Positions 29,034 to 38,839 are shown, counted from the first letter of the stretch. The stretch: 64,000 nt of DNA from Pleurocapsa sp. PCC 7319 (GCF_000332195.1 NZ_KB235922.1:5243322-5307321), one strand, 5' to 3'. Made by a program: numbers and translations. The notes: a model not told the origin generated them from the letters alone.

Positions 29034-29366
29034 ATGCAATTAATCTATTCAATCTTATCAATACTCGGTTTTGTGCTGCCTTATTCGCAATTGACACCTT
29101 TTTTTGCTGAGAACGGTTTGAATTTACCGTTGTTTTGGTCACAATTATTTGCTAATCAGATCTCCAGTTTATTTGGCTTCGATTTGTTTATTTCTTCCCT
29201 AGTGTTTTGGATATTTATGCTCAGAGAAGGAATGAAGTTACACATGAAATATCTCTGGATTTATATTGTTTTGAATTTGATAGTTGGTTTGTCTTTTGCT
29301 CTTCCTTTATTTCTGTGGATGCGAGTACGTCACTTAGCTAGACAACACCCAGGAGCATTAATATGA
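29034..29366 (+). CDS. DUF2834 membrane protein
   Basis: This 110-aa protein has three hydrophobic segments: residues 3-20 (SILSILGFVLPY), 50-65 and 75-98. The spacing and the opening YSxLxxLGFxLPYSxLxPF fit DUF2834. Its stop overlaps the next ATG (ATGA), so both are translated from one mRNA. The partner is ferric-reductase-like, so a role in a small membrane redox unit is possible but not known. Confidence 0.75.
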   Translation: MQLIYSILSILGFVLPYSQLTPFFAENGLNLPLFWSQLFANQISSLFGFDLFISSLVFWIFMLREGMKLHMKYLWIYIVLNLIVGLSFALPLFLWMRVRHLARQHPGALI

Positions 29367-29953
29367 ACACAATTTTTGCTTTGCAGAGATGGAAAATTGT
29401 TAAGTGGTCAACTATCATTATTGGAGCTGTCTTCGCTTTAATACTGTTATTTAATGGCATTAATGAAGCCAGCTTTCGTATTGCTATCAGATTTACTGCT
29501 CGTTCATCCTGCATCTTGTTTTTACTTGCTTTTTGTGCTTCTTCCTTACGCAAATTTCAATCAACTCCCTTTACGAACTGGCTATTAAAAAACCGCCGTT
29601 ATCTAGGTTTATCGATGGCAATATCTCATGGATATCACGCAATAGCGATCGTAGGAGTTGCAATTTTAACCTCAGAAAACATGGTACGGGATAATTATGC
29701 GGCTAACTTGGGTTACGTATTTATTATTCTGATGACAATTACATCTTTTGAACGCCCTGCTGCTATTCTGGGACGGCGTAACTGGGTGATTTTGCATACA
29801 GTGGGAATGTATTATTTGTGGTTCTCGTTTATTTATGCTTTTAGCGAGAGGTTGAATGAATCGTGGTTAATCTACTATCCTATTGTAACTGTATTGATCT
29901 TGGCAATTTCATTGCGCTTGATTAGCTTGAAAAATAGACTAAAGAAAGCTTGA
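29363..29953 (+). CDS. Ferric-reductase-like transmembrane protein
   Basis: This 196-aa protein has six hydrophobic segments. RFTARSSCILFLLAF and LKNRRYLGLSMAISHGYHAIAI match the ferric reductase/YedZ-like domain. H in MAISHGYH and in WVILHTVGMYYLW are candidate haem ligands. No flavin or NADPH domain is present, so electrons must come from another protein. It is coupled to the DUF2834 gene. The last 95 bp of the gene recur in degenerate form at 30779-30877. Confidence 0.75.
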   Translation: MNTIFALQRWKIVKWSTIIIGAVFALILLFNGINEASFRIAIRFTARSSCILFLLAFCASSLRKFQSTPFTNWLLKNRRYLGLSMAISHGYHAIAIVGVAILTSENMVRDNYAANLGYVFIILMTITSFERPAAILGRRNWVILHTVGMYYLWFSFIYAFSERLNESWLIYYPIVTVLILAISLRLISLKNRLKKA

Positions 29954-29958
29954 TTGTT

Positions 29959-30068
29959 AAATAGCTACTCCCTTCCCACTCGATAATTACTTACACTAAA
30001 CCCAGATTGATATTGATTTTCAACACTTTACCTTCGGTAGTTTTTTGACGGGATGGGAGTAGCTATTT
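29959..30068. mobile_element. MITE-like element with 14-bp inverted ends
   Basis: AAATAGCTACTCCC at 29959-29972 is matched exactly in reverse at 30055-30068, with further imperfect pairing inward (cccactcg / cgggatgg). The 110-bp unit has no frame. It begins 5 bp after the ferric reductase stop. It could also act as a long hairpin terminator, although there is no T-run after it. Confidence 0.5.
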
Positions 30069-30322
30069 CCATTAATTAAATCTTTCAAATCTTTAACTAA
30101 TCAATACTTTTATGAACTGAAAATAATATTTCTGGCAGAAATTCGCAGTGATTTAAGAGCAAATTAGAGGAAATAGTAGCTTTTTCTCAGTAATTTCACG
30201 AGTATTCAGTCTTAAAAGTTCAGTTTTATCAAAAAATATTTAAGTGTTTTCACTAGACTTTTTAACTTGAACCAGTTATAAAGTTATTATGAAGTTAATA
30301 TAAAGGATATGTAAAGAACGAT

Positions 30323-30412
30323 ATGTATATCAATTCATCACTTCTTATTCCTTGTATCAGTGGGATTTATCTTCTCTGTGTTTATATTTTTCTTCGACTT
30401 ATTGCAACTTAA
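30323..30412 (+). CDS. Doubtful 29-aa hydrophobic ORF
   Basis: ATG at 30323 encodes one membrane-length hydrophobic helix (LLIPCISGIYLLCVYIFLRL). Size and hydropathy recall small photosynthetic or NDH subunits, but no match to any known one is apparent and the ribosome site is weak. It is the only coding candidate in the 1.1-kb gap before ndhC; the rest is AT-rich with no recognised signal apart from the duplicated tail at 30779. Confidence 0.2.
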   Translation: MYINSSLLIPCISGIYLLCVYIFLRLIAT

Positions 30413-30778
30413 AGGTTTAGACCAAGCTATTTGATGATTATTAAGGCTTAGTTTGAGCCAGTGTTGGCAATCAAATTTGGATCGTCGACACTTTTTTATT
30501 AGTAATTGAAGTTACTCACTAATTAATCTGTTAAGGCTGGGAAAGGTTTGAAGGAAACATTGTTCTGTTTTTATCAATTATTAAAATCATTGATTTCTTG
30601 TTGTACTGGGTAATGTCAGTTAGTAACAAATTTACTGGAGATAGTACTATTAAAATACTAATTCTAGTCTTTTTTGACGGTGATATCTAGCAATTTATTA
30701 CTAACAAATTTACCTTATTTTATGGTAATAAAATATTTTCAACTCTGTTTAATACTTAAATGAGAAGTATTAGAATAA

Positions 30779-30877
30779 ATAGTGGTTAATCTATTCTCCT
30801 TTTGTTTTTGTAACTGTATTGATTTTGGTAGAGACATTACGCTTTATTAGGTTAAAAAATAGACTAAAGAAAGCTGA
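30779..30877 (+). pseudogene. Degenerate duplicate of the ferric reductase 3' end
   Basis: This stretch aligns with 29859-29951: shared blocks include gtggttaatcta, gtaactgtattgat and aaaaatagactaaagaaagct. Small insertions break the frame. It is a decayed partial tandem copy. Confidence 0.65.
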
Positions 30878-31084
30878 AGACTCAAAAAATACCAATAACT
30901 CTGCTCTACTATTTAAAAGAACGCTAAACTCCTAAAAGCTTACCCAACATATACGATTAAACGAAGTTATGGGGATGCTTCGCGATCGCCTTACCTGTTT
31001 CTAACTCAAAATTCCTTTACAATTGATTAAAGTTGACAAGTATAGTATTAGCGTACACATCCGTAAGGGAGTAATAGATAAAAA

Positions 31085-31447
31085 TTGTTTGTTCTCAATG
31101 GTTATGAATATTTTCTGGGTTTCTTGCTTATCTGTAGCGCAGTTCCAGCCTTAGCTTTGACTGCCTCAAAGTTATTAAGACCCGGCGAAGGTGGTCCAGA
31201 ACGGCAAACAACCTACGAATCTGGCATGGAACCCATGGGTGGAGCTTGGATTCAATTTAATATCCGCTATTATATGTTTGCCCTGGTTTTCGTCGTCTTC
31301 GATGTAGAAACAGTATTTTTATATCCTTGGGCGGTAGCTTTCAATCGTCTAGGATTGCTAGCATTTGTAGAGGCCCTAATTTTTATTGCCATTTTGGTAG
31401 TTGCCTTAGTATATGCATGGAGAAAAGGAGCTTTGGAGTGGTCATGA
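31085..31447 (+). CDS. ndhC: NAD(P)H-quinone oxidoreductase subunit 3 (NdhC)
   Basis: This 120-aa membrane subunit of the cyanobacterial NDH-1 complex accepts electrons from ferredoxin and reduces plastoquinone in thylakoids. There are three TMs; the loop between TM1 and TM2 contains [32 protein letters not shown], the hallmark of NuoA/NdhC. The start is a TTG at 31085, giving the usual [13 protein letters not shown] N-terminus. Its stop overlaps the ndhK ATG (ATGA). Confidence 0.96.
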   Translation: MFVLNGYEYFLGFLLICSAVPALALTASKLLRPGEGGPERQTTYESGMEPMGGAWIQFNIRYYMFALVFVVFDVETVFLYPWAVAFNRLGLLAFVEALIFIAILVVALVYAWRKGALEWS

Positions 31448-32172
31448 ATTCCAAAACATTTGAACAACAGCAAACAGAGAAAATTCTCAATCCAATTAAT
31501 CCGACAAAAGTAACTCAAGATTTATCGGAAAATGTCATCTTAACTACAGTAGATGATCTTTACAACTGGGCAAAGCTATCTAGTTTATGGCCGATGCTTT
31601 ATGGTACAGCCTGTTGTTTTATCGAATTTGCGGCTTTAATTGGCTCTAGATTTGATTTTGACCGCTATGGCTTAGTACCGCGTTCAAGTCCCCGTCAGTC
31701 GGATTTGATTATCACCGCTGGTACAATCACCATGAAAATGGCTCCAGCATTGGTTCGTCTTTATGAAGAGATGCCTGAACCTAAGTACGTAATTGCTATG
31801 GGAGCTTGCACAATCACTGGGGGAATGTTTAGCAGCGATTCTACTACTGCCGTTAGAGGGGTAGATAAACTTATTCCTGTAGATTTATATATTCCCGGCT
31901 GTCCTCCTCGTCCCGAAGCTATTTTTGATGCCATTATCAAGCTACGCAAAAAAGTTTCTAACGAAGCTCTACAAGAGCGAGCAGCAGTTTTAGAACAGAC
32001 TCATCGCTACTACAGCACCAGACATGACATGAAAGCTGTTGAGCCAATCTTAACTGGAACGTATGTCCAATCTGAAGCTCGTCAAGCACCACCGAAAGAA
32101 CTAGCAGAAGCGATGGGAATGCCTTTACCTGCCATCGAATCAGCAGCACAAGAGGAGGTGGAACGTGGCTGA
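31444..32172 (+). CDS. ndhK: NAD(P)H-quinone oxidoreductase subunit K (NdhK)
   Basis: This 242-aa NuoB-type subunit carries the N2-equivalent [4Fe-4S] cluster. The ligands are C57-C58 (GTACCFIE), C122 (MGACTITGG) and C153 (PGCPPRPE). The frame is open upstream, but the ATG at 31444 overlapping the ndhC stop is the proper start. It overlaps ndhJ by 8 bp, so ndhC-ndhK-ndhJ is one operon with coupled translation. The C-terminal extension (residues 190-242) is usual in cyanobacteria. Confidence 0.96.
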   Translation: MNSKTFEQQQTEKILNPINPTKVTQDLSENVILTTVDDLYNWAKLSSLWPMLYGTACCFIEFAALIGSRFDFDRYGLVPRSSPRQSDLIITAGTITMKMAPALVRLYEEMPEPKYVIAMGACTITGGMFSSDSTTAVRGVDKLIPVDLYIPGCPPRPEAIFDAIIKLRKKVSNEALQERAAVLEQTHRYYSTRHDMKAVEPILTGTYVQSEARQAPPKELAEAMGMPLPAIESAAQEEVERG

Positions 32173-32704
32173 TCCTACTAATGAAAATCAAAATTCCGAA
32201 GAAAATTCTACAGCATCAGAGTTAGTCGTTGCTGGTGTAACTTCTACTTGGTTGACAGAAAATGGCTTCGATAATGAAGCTCTAGCTCCCGACACTTCTA
32301 ACGTAGAAATGATTAAGGTCGAGGCAGATTTATTATTGCCGATCGCCACTGCTTTATATGCTTATGGATATAATTATCTTCAGTGCCAAGGTGCTTACGA
32401 TTTAGGACCAGGGAAGGAGCTAGTTAGCTTTTATCATTTAATTAAAGTTGGCGATAATGTCGAGCAAGCTCAAGAAGTTCGTTTAAAAGTTTTTCTTCCC
32501 AGAGATAATCCGAAGGTTCCTTCTGTCTACTGGATTTGGAAAGCAGCAGACTGGCAAGAACGTGAAAGCTTTGATATGTTCGGTATTGTCTACGAAGGAC
32601 ACCCTAACCTCAAGCGTATTTTAATGAACGAAGATTGGGTAGGTTGGCCTCTGCGGAAAGATTATGTATCTCCCGATTTTTATGAGCTACAGGATGCTTA
32701 TTAA
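32165..32704 (+). CDS. ndhJ: NAD(P)H-quinone oxidoreductase subunit J (NdhJ)
   Basis: This 179-aa NuoC-type subunit of the NDH-1 hydrophilic arm starts at GTG 32165 inside the ndhK end. [36 protein letters not shown] is the conserved 30-kDa subunit signature, followed by [10 protein letters not shown]. The first 35 residues are acidic and variable. It ends the ndhCKJ operon, 53 bp before a strong terminator. Confidence 0.96.
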   Translation: MADPTNENQNSEENSTASELVVAGVTSTWLTENGFDNEALAPDTSNVEMIKVEADLLLPIATALYAYGYNYLQCQGAYDLGPGKELVSFYHLIKVGDNVEQAQEVRLKVFLPRDNPKVPSVYWIWKAADWQERESFDMFGIVYEGHPNLKRILMNEDWVGWPLRKDYVSPDFYELQDAY

Positions 32705-32756
32705 TTAATGGAAATAAGCATTGTTATAAATTATTAGATGTAGAGATTTGTATTAG

Positions 32757-32795
32757 ATGTAGAGATTTGGCATAATGTCTCTACATTTTTTTTGT
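32757..32795 (+). terminator. Rho-independent terminator of ndhCKJ
   Basis: The 9-bp perfect stem atgtagaga/tctctacat has a 12-nt loop and is followed by a long T-run. The left arm and part of the loop (tagatgtagagatttg) are duplicated just upstream at about 32735-32750. Confidence 0.85.
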
Positions 32796-32818
32796 TCATT
32801 TTATTCATCTGTCAATTT

Positions 32819-33355
32819 CTACACGTCAGTCTTGTTCACATTTGTTTTTGCTGACGACTGAGAATCAATCACTTTAGATTCATCAACTCGCTTAATCCAA
32901 TCACTAACAACTGGCTCTTTCGCATTTGGACCATCATCGCCAACTAAGATTACTTCCCATTGATAGTTTTTACCAATTTCTAGGGTAGGGGCATCATCTG
33001 ATAACTTAATCCCAATTATCCCAGTTTCTCCTGTCAGATTAATTGATTGTTGCCAATAAGGATTTATACCTTCTTCTTTAATACTTAAAATTATTTGCTG
33101 TGCATTAGTTTTAGGTAAATAAAACCAAAAAGTAGGATGCTCAGAGCCTGTTAACCTATAGTTGCAATTAGGTACATTAGCAGTATTGATATTATTATTA
33201 ACATCAGCGATCGCGTGATGCCCACTAGCAAAGTTGATCGCAACTGTTGTTAACAAACATCCCAATACAGTTAAAAAAGAGAGCGAACCTAAATTATTGT
33301 TTGATTTTGTGGAAAAGGTATTTTTGTTGAAGAGTTTCATTATTCTTGTTTCCAA
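32819..33355 (-). CDS. DUF928-type exported protein, short form
   Basis: This 178-aa protein has a signal-like hydrophobic segment at residues 24-48 (LSFLTVLGCLLTTVAINFASG). The mature part has HPTFWFYLPKTNAQQIILSI and YQWEVILVGDD...VSDWIKRV, which fit DUF928, common in cyanobacteria. Family members usually continue for about 60-80 residues after the WI(K/E)RV motif; here the protein ends 22 residues later in a polar tail, so it looks C-terminally shortened. Function is unknown. Start choice is uncertain (METRIMKLF or MKLF). Confidence 0.7.
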   Translation of the reverse strand: METRIMKLFNKNTFSTKSNNNLGSLSFLTVLGCLLTTVAINFASGHHAIADVNNNINTANVPNCNYRLTGSEHPTFWFYLPKTNAQQIILSIKEEGINPYWQQSINLTGETGIIGIKLSDDAPTLEIGKNYQWEVILVGDDGPNAKEPVVSDWIKRVDESKVIDSQSSAKTNVNKTDV

Positions 33356-33386
33356 AGTCTATTCGTAATTTTTTTGCCCATGGAGA

Positions 33387-33923
33387 TTACACCATTGAGT
33401 TAGTGGTGCTTAATTTATTACGAGAGAAGGAACAGAGATTATTAAGGCGATGGACGAGCGAGTTTTTCGATTCTTTTAATGCTTTGGTATTTTTTTGAGA
33501 AACAATATCCAAATTTTCGTTTTTTTGCTCAACCGTTCTAATTTGGTTTAAGCTGCTAAAAACTGGATCTAATGGTTTGAAAAATTTCCAAGCTGAGGTG
33601 ATTTCCGGGGCTGAGATCGCCAAATTAAGGTTAGAAGAATAGTGTTGTATATTTTTCCACAAGGTTTGACTGGTAATGTTTTGAGAGTCGGGTTGCTGGT
33701 GATAAAATTCAGATTTTAAAGACCCAAAGACTATTAACTGTTGAGTTTTGGAATTGACTATTGCTATGTTTTCTGGATCTCTCCAAATTTGATAATCTTT
33801 GACTTGAGATAAATGAACCGATGATGAATCTTTTAGTGAACGGTTATTCGTTACACTAATAGCAATTTCTAATAATTTGCTTAGTTGAGTATTTAGTTGG
33901 GGAGAAAGTTCGGTTTTTAACAT
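33387..33923 (-). CDS. Hypothetical protein
   Basis: This 178-aa soluble protein has no signal peptide or membrane segment. The N-terminal half is structured (LNTQLSKLLEIAISV; YQIWRDPENIAIVNSKTQQLIVFG), while the C-terminal third is low-complexity and polar. No family was recognised. It lies 31 bp upstream of the DUF928 gene on the same strand, so the two may form an operon. The 511-bp gap on its other side holds heptamer repeats near 34134-34165 (agctatc units) and GC-rich debris near 34230-34275, but no gene. Confidence 0.5.
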   Translation of the reverse strand: MLKTELSPQLNTQLSKLLEIAISVTNNRSLKDSSSVHLSQVKDYQIWRDPENIAIVNSKTQQLIVFGSLKSEFYHQQPDSQNITSQTLWKNIQHYSSNLNLAISAPEITSAWKFFKPLDPVFSSLNQIRTVEQKNENLDIVSQKNTKALKESKNSLVHRLNNLCSFSRNKLSTTNSMV

Positions 33924-34434
33924 GGCTTTTTTGTTGGGGATACTTCCTTAATCAAATTCATTTAAGTTAATCGTAGAGATTTAACTAAGGAAAAACATCT
34001 GAAAAACGTCTCGAATCCCCCCTCAACGAAGGAAGTAATAATCTTCTAACTTTCGTTGCATAGCTAAGTATATATATCTAAGACTAAAGTCTCACGGTAG
34101 TATCTAGAAGCTCTTTCTTACTAAAAACTTTCAGCTTATAGCTATCAGCTATCAGCTTTAAATTAGCTACCTGCGCAAGGGCTAAAAACTGATAGCTATT
34201 GGTATAAAGCCTCTTTTGATTGAGCTGATAGTAAATAATTGCTTGGCGGTGAAGCAGTCCGTTGAACCCGAAGGACTAATAGCTAAGAGCTTTGCTCCGT
34301 TACTCCTTATCCCTTTTCTGTCACTTTCCGAGATTTAAGAGTAGCAAAAATTAAATTTACCCGTTAGGCAAATAGAAAGAAAATTGGTTCATTTCCTATT
34401 CTTTCTGAAGATTTAGCTAAACATCAAAATGCAA

Positions 34435-36405
34435 CTAATAGCAACAGGCGCAAGCTAAACCACCCCAAAAACGAGATAGGCTGCCTGGCATACTTAGAGA
34501 AGATAAACCTAAATGCTGCTGACTCTGAGAATTAGCAATAATAGAAGCTGTTTGTTTTGAGGGAGTCGGAGAGATAAAACTAATCTTTGAGTCGTTGTGA
34601 TAACCACCAAAATATTTAACAGGCGACCAATTTGGGCTTACGGGTAGAGGTTGCGGAGAAAGATTGCTAAATTCTTCGGTAGCATAAACGGGTTTACCAT
34701 CAACAATAGTTAAAACTGATTCGAGGTGTTTGATTCTGTTTTCGGGTATAGAGAAATAGTCTTCCGATAGTACCGCTAAGTCTGCTAATTGACCTGGAAC
34801 GATCGCGCCTTTATTCCCTTCTTGATTGTCAAACCAAGCAGCAGCAGTAGTGTATAATCCAAGAGCTTCCAGGCGATCAAGGCGATTGGCTTCGGGATAG
34901 ATAGTTGTTCCTCCGACTGTTTTACCCGCAACTAACCAATACAAACCTACCCAAGGATTGTAGCTGGCAACTCTCGTGCCGTCCGTTCCTCCTGATACGG
35001 GCAAATCCATTGCCAGCATCTTTTTAATTGGTGGAGTATGAGCTGTCGCTTTAGTACCATAACGCTCCATAAAATATTCCCCTTGATAAGCCATGCGGTG
35101 TTGAACGGCAATGCCTCCTCCCAAAGCTTTAACCCGCTCGATATTGCGATCGCTAATGGTTTCCGCGTGGTCTAAAATCCAGTGCATACCCGTAAAGGGA
35201 ACTTCACGGTTAACGTTTTCAAAGACATTTAAAAAACGAGAAATTGATTCGTCGTAGGTAGCGTGGAGTCTAAAGGGCCACTTATTTTCTGCTAGGAGTT
35301 GAATCACATCCGTTAATTCAGTTTCCATTTTGGCAGCAAGATCGGGACGGGGTTCGGTAAAATCTTCAAAATCCGCAGCGGAGAAAACTAACATCTCTCC
35401 CGCACCATTGAGGCGATAAAAATCATCTCCCTGTCCTGGATTAGCGATATTAATCCAGCGTTCAAAATCGGCTTTTTCCTCCCCTGGGTTTTGGGTAAAT
35501 AGGTTGTAAGCAATCCTCACTGTCATCAAGCCTTCTTTGTGGAGGCGATCTATAATCTGGTAATCATCGGGATAGTTTTGTCCCCCACCACCAGCGTCGA
35601 TAACGCTAGTAATGCCCAGACGGTTCATCTCCCGCATATAATGACGGCTAGAGTTAATCTGGTCTTCTAAACCTAAAACTGGTCCTTGGGCGATCGCAGC
35701 ATATAAAATGGTGGCATTGGGTTTGGCGATTAGCATTCCTGTAGGATTACCGTTACTGTCTTTTTCAATAACAGAATTAGGAGGGGGTATGGTGTTGCGA
35801 TCAATTTTTAAAGCCCTCAAAGCTGCCCCGTTGAGCATAGCGCGATCATAAAGATGGAGAATAAAGACGGGTACATCTTGGGAAACTGCATTAACTTCTG
35901 CTAGGGTGGGCATTCTTTTCTCAGCAAACTGAAACTCACTCCAACCACCAATTACTCTTACCCATTGCGGTGCGGGAGTTCTCCTAGCTTGTTCTTTGAG
36001 CATTCGTAGCGCATCAGCCAAAGAAGGCACACCATCCCAACGCAGTTCCATATTGTAATTTAAACCACCGCGAATCAAGTGAGTATGACTGTCATTAATG
36101 CCAGGAATTACAGTACGGCGATTGAGATCGATAACTTGGGTATTATCTCCCCGATATGCCATGATTTCCTTTTCCGTCCCTACAGCTAGAAAGCGATTAT
36201 CTCGAATAGCTAAAGCTTCGGCAAAGGAGCGTCTGTCGTCTTGGGTGGCAATACGAGCATTGTGAAGAATTAAATCTGCTTTATTACTGGTATCTGGAGG
36301 ATTCTGCCCCCAAGATTTTCCTCGATCCAGAAAATAAGTTGAAAATCCCGCAGCCAAAGCCAGTTTTAAAAAATCCCGTCTTTTTGTTTTATGGTAATTA
36401 TTCAT
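34435..36405 (-). CDS. Amidohydrolase, YtcJ-like, Tat-exported
   Basis: This 656-aa metal-dependent hydrolase of the amidohydrolase superfamily has an N-terminal twin-arginine signal, KRRDFLKLALAAGF (residues 8-21). The metal-site motif is DSHTHLI near residue 105, later HATYDES and HWILDHAETI, and GTDGTRV for the final Asp. NPWVGLYWLV and GQLADLAVL are typical of YtcJ/NfdA-like proteins. The substrate is unknown. The extreme C-terminus is unusual: GGLACACCY, three cysteines in the last five residues. It is the last gene of a minus-strand group with nitroreductase, Crp/Fnr and pirin. Confidence 0.85.
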   Translation of the reverse strand: MNNYHKTKRRDFLKLALAAGFSTYFLDRGKSWGQNPPDTSNKADLILHNARIATQDDRRSFAEALAIRDNRFLAVGTEKEIMAYRGDNTQVIDLNRRTVIPGINDSHTHLIRGGLNYNMELRWDGVPSLADALRMLKEQARRTPAPQWVRVIGGWSEFQFAEKRMPTLAEVNAVSQDVPVFILHLYDRAMLNGAALRALKIDRNTIPPPNSVIEKDSNGNPTGMLIAKPNATILYAAIAQGPVLGLEDQINSSRHYMREMNRLGITSVIDAGGGGQNYPDDYQIIDRLHKEGLMTVRIAYNLFTQNPGEEKADFERWINIANPGQGDDFYRLNGAGEMLVFSAADFEDFTEPRPDLAAKMETELTDVIQLLAENKWPFRLHATYDESISRFLNVFENVNREVPFTGMHWILDHAETISDRNIERVKALGGGIAVQHRMAYQGEYFMERYGTKATAHTPPIKKMLAMDLPVSGGTDGTRVASYNPWVGLYWLVAGKTVGGTTIYPEANRLDRLEALGLYTTAAAWFDNQEGNKGAIVPGQLADLAVLSEDYFSIPENRIKHLESVLTIVDGKPVYATEEFSNLSPQPLPVSPNWSPVKYFGGYHNDSKISFISPTPSKQTASIIANSQSQQHLGLSSLSMPGSLSRFWGGLACACCY

Positions 36406-36488
36406 GATTTTACTTCTCTAAACTCGATCAGTTAGCGGGCGATGCATCGCCCTACTCACAATATGTTTGTCTAATTTCTCTAGCTTAA

Positions 36489-37157
36489 TTACAGAGCGCG
36501 ACCAAAACTTTCTCCGTAGCAAACACGCTCTGTACTAAATCTGCCACCATATTTTTTGATCGGCTCATCTGCATATCCCAAAGGCAACAAGCAACAAACA
36601 TCTACTTCCTCAGGAATATCAAATGCTTCCTTTACTTGTGCCGTCACAAAGCCTTCCATGGGACAAGAATCGACTCCAAAAGCTTTAGCGACGATCGTTA
36701 AGTAAGCTACAGCTAACATCGTGTGACGATTTGTCCAAGCTTCCATCGATTTAAAAGAGGGCTGATACTCAAATAGCTGAGGAATTGCACCGCGCATATA
36801 GTCGGCGTATTTTTCATTGACTCCCCCTGCCGATGTTCCTATTTGAATAATTTCTTCAATATATTCGGTATTATTAACACGGCGATCTCCACAACAGATT
36901 ACGACTACAGGTGCTTGGGATACTTGAGGTTGGTCGAAAGCACAGGCTCTTAATTTATCTTTATTAGCTTGTTCTTTGACCACAATAAATCTCCAGGGTT
37001 GTAAATTATATCCAGATGGGGACTGTAAGCCCAAACGAAGAATTGATTCTAGAACCCCATCGGCAATGGGATCGGAGCGAAAAGCACGAGCAGCACGGCG
37101 AGTTTTAATAGCTTCAGTAAGACTAAGTTGGGGTTGTAGTTGATTTTCGGTTTTCAT
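36489..37157 (-). CDS. Nitroreductase-family protein
   Basis: This 222-aa FMN-dependent oxidoreductase opens with LTEAIKTRRAARAF, whose arginines bind FMN phosphate, and has SPSGYNLQPWRFIVVKE near residue 55. GVDSCPMEGF is also conserved. Such enzymes reduce nitro compounds and quinones with NAD(P)H. An ATG 15 codons upstream (37202) extends the frame with a hydrophobic leader that family members lack; neither start has a clear ribosome site. It lies between the amidohydrolase and the Crp/Fnr gene on the same strand. Confidence 0.85.
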   Translation of the reverse strand: MKTENQLQPQLSLTEAIKTRRAARAFRSDPIADGVLESILRLGLQSPSGYNLQPWRFIVVKEQANKDKLRACAFDQPQVSQAPVVVICCGDRRVNNTEYIEEIIQIGTSAGGVNEKYADYMRGAIPQLFEYQPSFKSMEAWTNRHTMLAVAYLTIVAKAFGVDSCPMEGFVTAQVKEAFDIPEEVDVCCLLPLGYADEPIKKYGGRFSTERVCYGESFGRAL

Positions 37158-37291
37158 GAGTAAAATTTTAAAAAGTGGCAAATTTAATAAATGATTGGGC
37201 ATTGCATAGCTGCGGAATGATTGTAAACTAAGAAGATTGGTAAATCAGAAAGAGTATATAGCTCTTGAGATCGAAGAACATATGATTTAAA

Positions 37292-37900
37292 TCATGTTTC
37301 GGGAATCGATAACTCGATTTCTCTACCGCGACGAGCGATAAAACCCAATCTTTCTAACTCTGAAAGGTTACGGTATAGAGTTTCCGAACTCAAACCCAAC
37401 TCAGTAGCAATATCTTTGTAGGTGCGATCAAAAACGACTCTAGTTTCACCTGGATAAGCCGAGAACAACAAATACTGTAGAATGCGATCTCGTGCCGAAC
37501 GAATACTCCGTAACTCCAATAGTTTCTTCAGAGATTGGCTTTTGCGATCTTGTCTTCGTAAAAAATTTAAAGCCAGATCGGGGTTATTTTGTAAGACTTC
37601 CCCGACAATAGTTTTGGGATAACGAATCACGCGGGAAGGAACTTCAACAATCGCATTACAGTGGTAAAGTTCCGTAAATAATGCAGACTCGGCAAAGCTT
37701 TCCGTTGCCCTAACTATCTGAAAAACAACCATGTTTCCATCGCAAGTATAACGTACTAGCTGGATTCGTCCGACTTCGAGGGCAAAAATATACTCGGCGG
37801 AATCTCGATGATGAAAAAGTACCTGTCCTGCAACGAGATTTTGATAGCTAGCGCAATCTGGCAAAGGCGAGGGAAGACTATTGGGTACTGATAAATTCAT
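37292..37900 (-). CDS. Crp/Fnr-family transcriptional regulator
   Basis: This 202-aa protein has a cyclic-nucleotide-binding-like beta-roll at residues 20-110 (LVAGQVLFHHRDSAEYIFALEVGRIQLVRY) and a dimer helix. The C-terminal HTH at 165-190 is TYKDIATELGLSSETLYRNLSELERLGFI. FNR-type cluster cysteines are absent, and the cAMP-binding RXS motif is not evident, so the ligand is unknown. It lies 23 bp downstream of the pirin gene in the same orientation; it may control this stress-type cluster. Confidence 0.88.
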   Translation of the reverse strand: MNLSVPNSLPSPLPDCASYQNLVAGQVLFHHRDSAEYIFALEVGRIQLVRYTCDGNMVVFQIVRATESFAESALFTELYHCNAIVEVPSRVIRYPKTIVGEVLQNNPDLALNFLRRQDRKSQSLKKLLELRSIRSARDRILQYLLFSAYPGETRVVFDRTYKDIATELGLSSETLYRNLSELERLGFIARRGREIELSIPET

Positions 37901-37923
37901 GATTTGTCAGTGTCTAGTTGTTT

Positions 37924-38625
37924 CTAGGCTAAATCGAACAACAAGATTTCGGTATTATCTGTAGTGGCAGAAAGAGAAATTTCTGTTTCTTCCGCAATTG
38001 CAGCACCATCACCGCCATTGAGAACTCGACCGTTTACCTCTATTCCACCTTTGGCTATTTGTATCCACAAAGATCTATTACTGTTGGCACTATAGTTAAC
38101 GCGATCGCCGTTATTGAGAGTAGCAACGTAAAGATCAGTATCTTGATGAATTGTTACTGAATTATTTCTACCATCAGGCGAAGCTACCAGTCTTAATTGC
38201 CCTTGTCTTTCGGCGACATCAAAATGTTTTTGTTCGTAGCTGGGCTCAATTCCTCCTTGCTTTGGTAGAATCCAAATTTGCAAAAAGTGAACGAGGTCGA
38301 TATTAAAAGCGTTAAATTCACTGTGAGCGATACCCGTACCAGCCGACATCCTTTGTACGTCTCCAGGACGAATTACCGAACCGTTACCAATACTGTCCTT
38401 ATGGGCTAGTTCTCCTTCTAAAACGTAAGAAATAATTTCCATGTCTCGATGACTGTGAGTACCAAAACCTTGTCCTGGTTTGACTTTATCTTCGTTAATC
38501 ACTCGCAGACTGGAAAAGCCCATGTGATTGGGGTCGTAATAGCTACCAAAAGAAAAAGTATGTCTGCTATCGAGCCAACCAAAGTTAGCATTACCTCTAT
38601 CTTGAGCTGGACGAACTGTAATCAT
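37924..38625 (-). CDS. Pirin family protein
   Basis: This 233-aa bicupin starts at the ATG at 38625, preceded by a strong Shine-Dalgarno (gggaggtaaaaat). The open frame extends to 38715, but without such a site. [26 protein letters not shown] carries the metal-binding His residues, and [14 protein letters not shown] is the pirin signature. Bacterial pirins often act as quercetinases or as regulators of electrophile stress. Together with the nitroreductase and the Crp regulator it suggests a response unit to redox-active compounds; this is inferred. Confidence 0.92.
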   Translation of the reverse strand: MITVRPAQDRGNANFGWLDSRHTFSFGSYYDPNHMGFSSLRVINEDKVKPGQGFGTHSHRDMEIISYVLEGELAHKDSIGNGSVIRPGDVQRMSAGTGIAHSEFNAFNIDLVHFLQIWILPKQGGIEPSYEQKHFDVAERQGQLRLVASPDGRNNSVTIHQDTDLYVATLNNGDRVNYSANSNRSLWIQIAKGGIEVNGRVLNGGDGAAIAEETEISLSATTDNTEILLFDLA

Positions 38626-38839
38626 TATTTTTACCTCCCGATTTCTTAACATTATTTGGTTCTTGGTTATATTATGTATTGTTTCTTTAAAAAAGACAAT
38701 ACAATATTTAAGCAACAGATTGCTTCTAAAAACAAGACAATAGTTTTATGGATCGTAAATTTGAGCGGGCACTCAAATGATGAAAATGTAACGACAAACA
38801 GCTCAACGAATTGATATCGTTGCTTTTGAAAATTTTTTA

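Noticed and set aside
30323-30412. 29-aa ORF as a known photosystem or cytochrome b6f small subunit
   Set aside because: It is hydrophobic and the right size but matches none of the known small-subunit sequences I can recall; kept only as a doubtful ORF.
31327-31443. Upstream extension of ndhK
   Set aside because: It overlaps ndhC deeply; the ATG at 31444 in the ATGA junction gives the conserved N-terminus.
38626-38715. 30-codon upstream extension of pirin
   Set aside because: The ATG at 38625 has a strong Shine-Dalgarno and matches the family start; the extension has neither.
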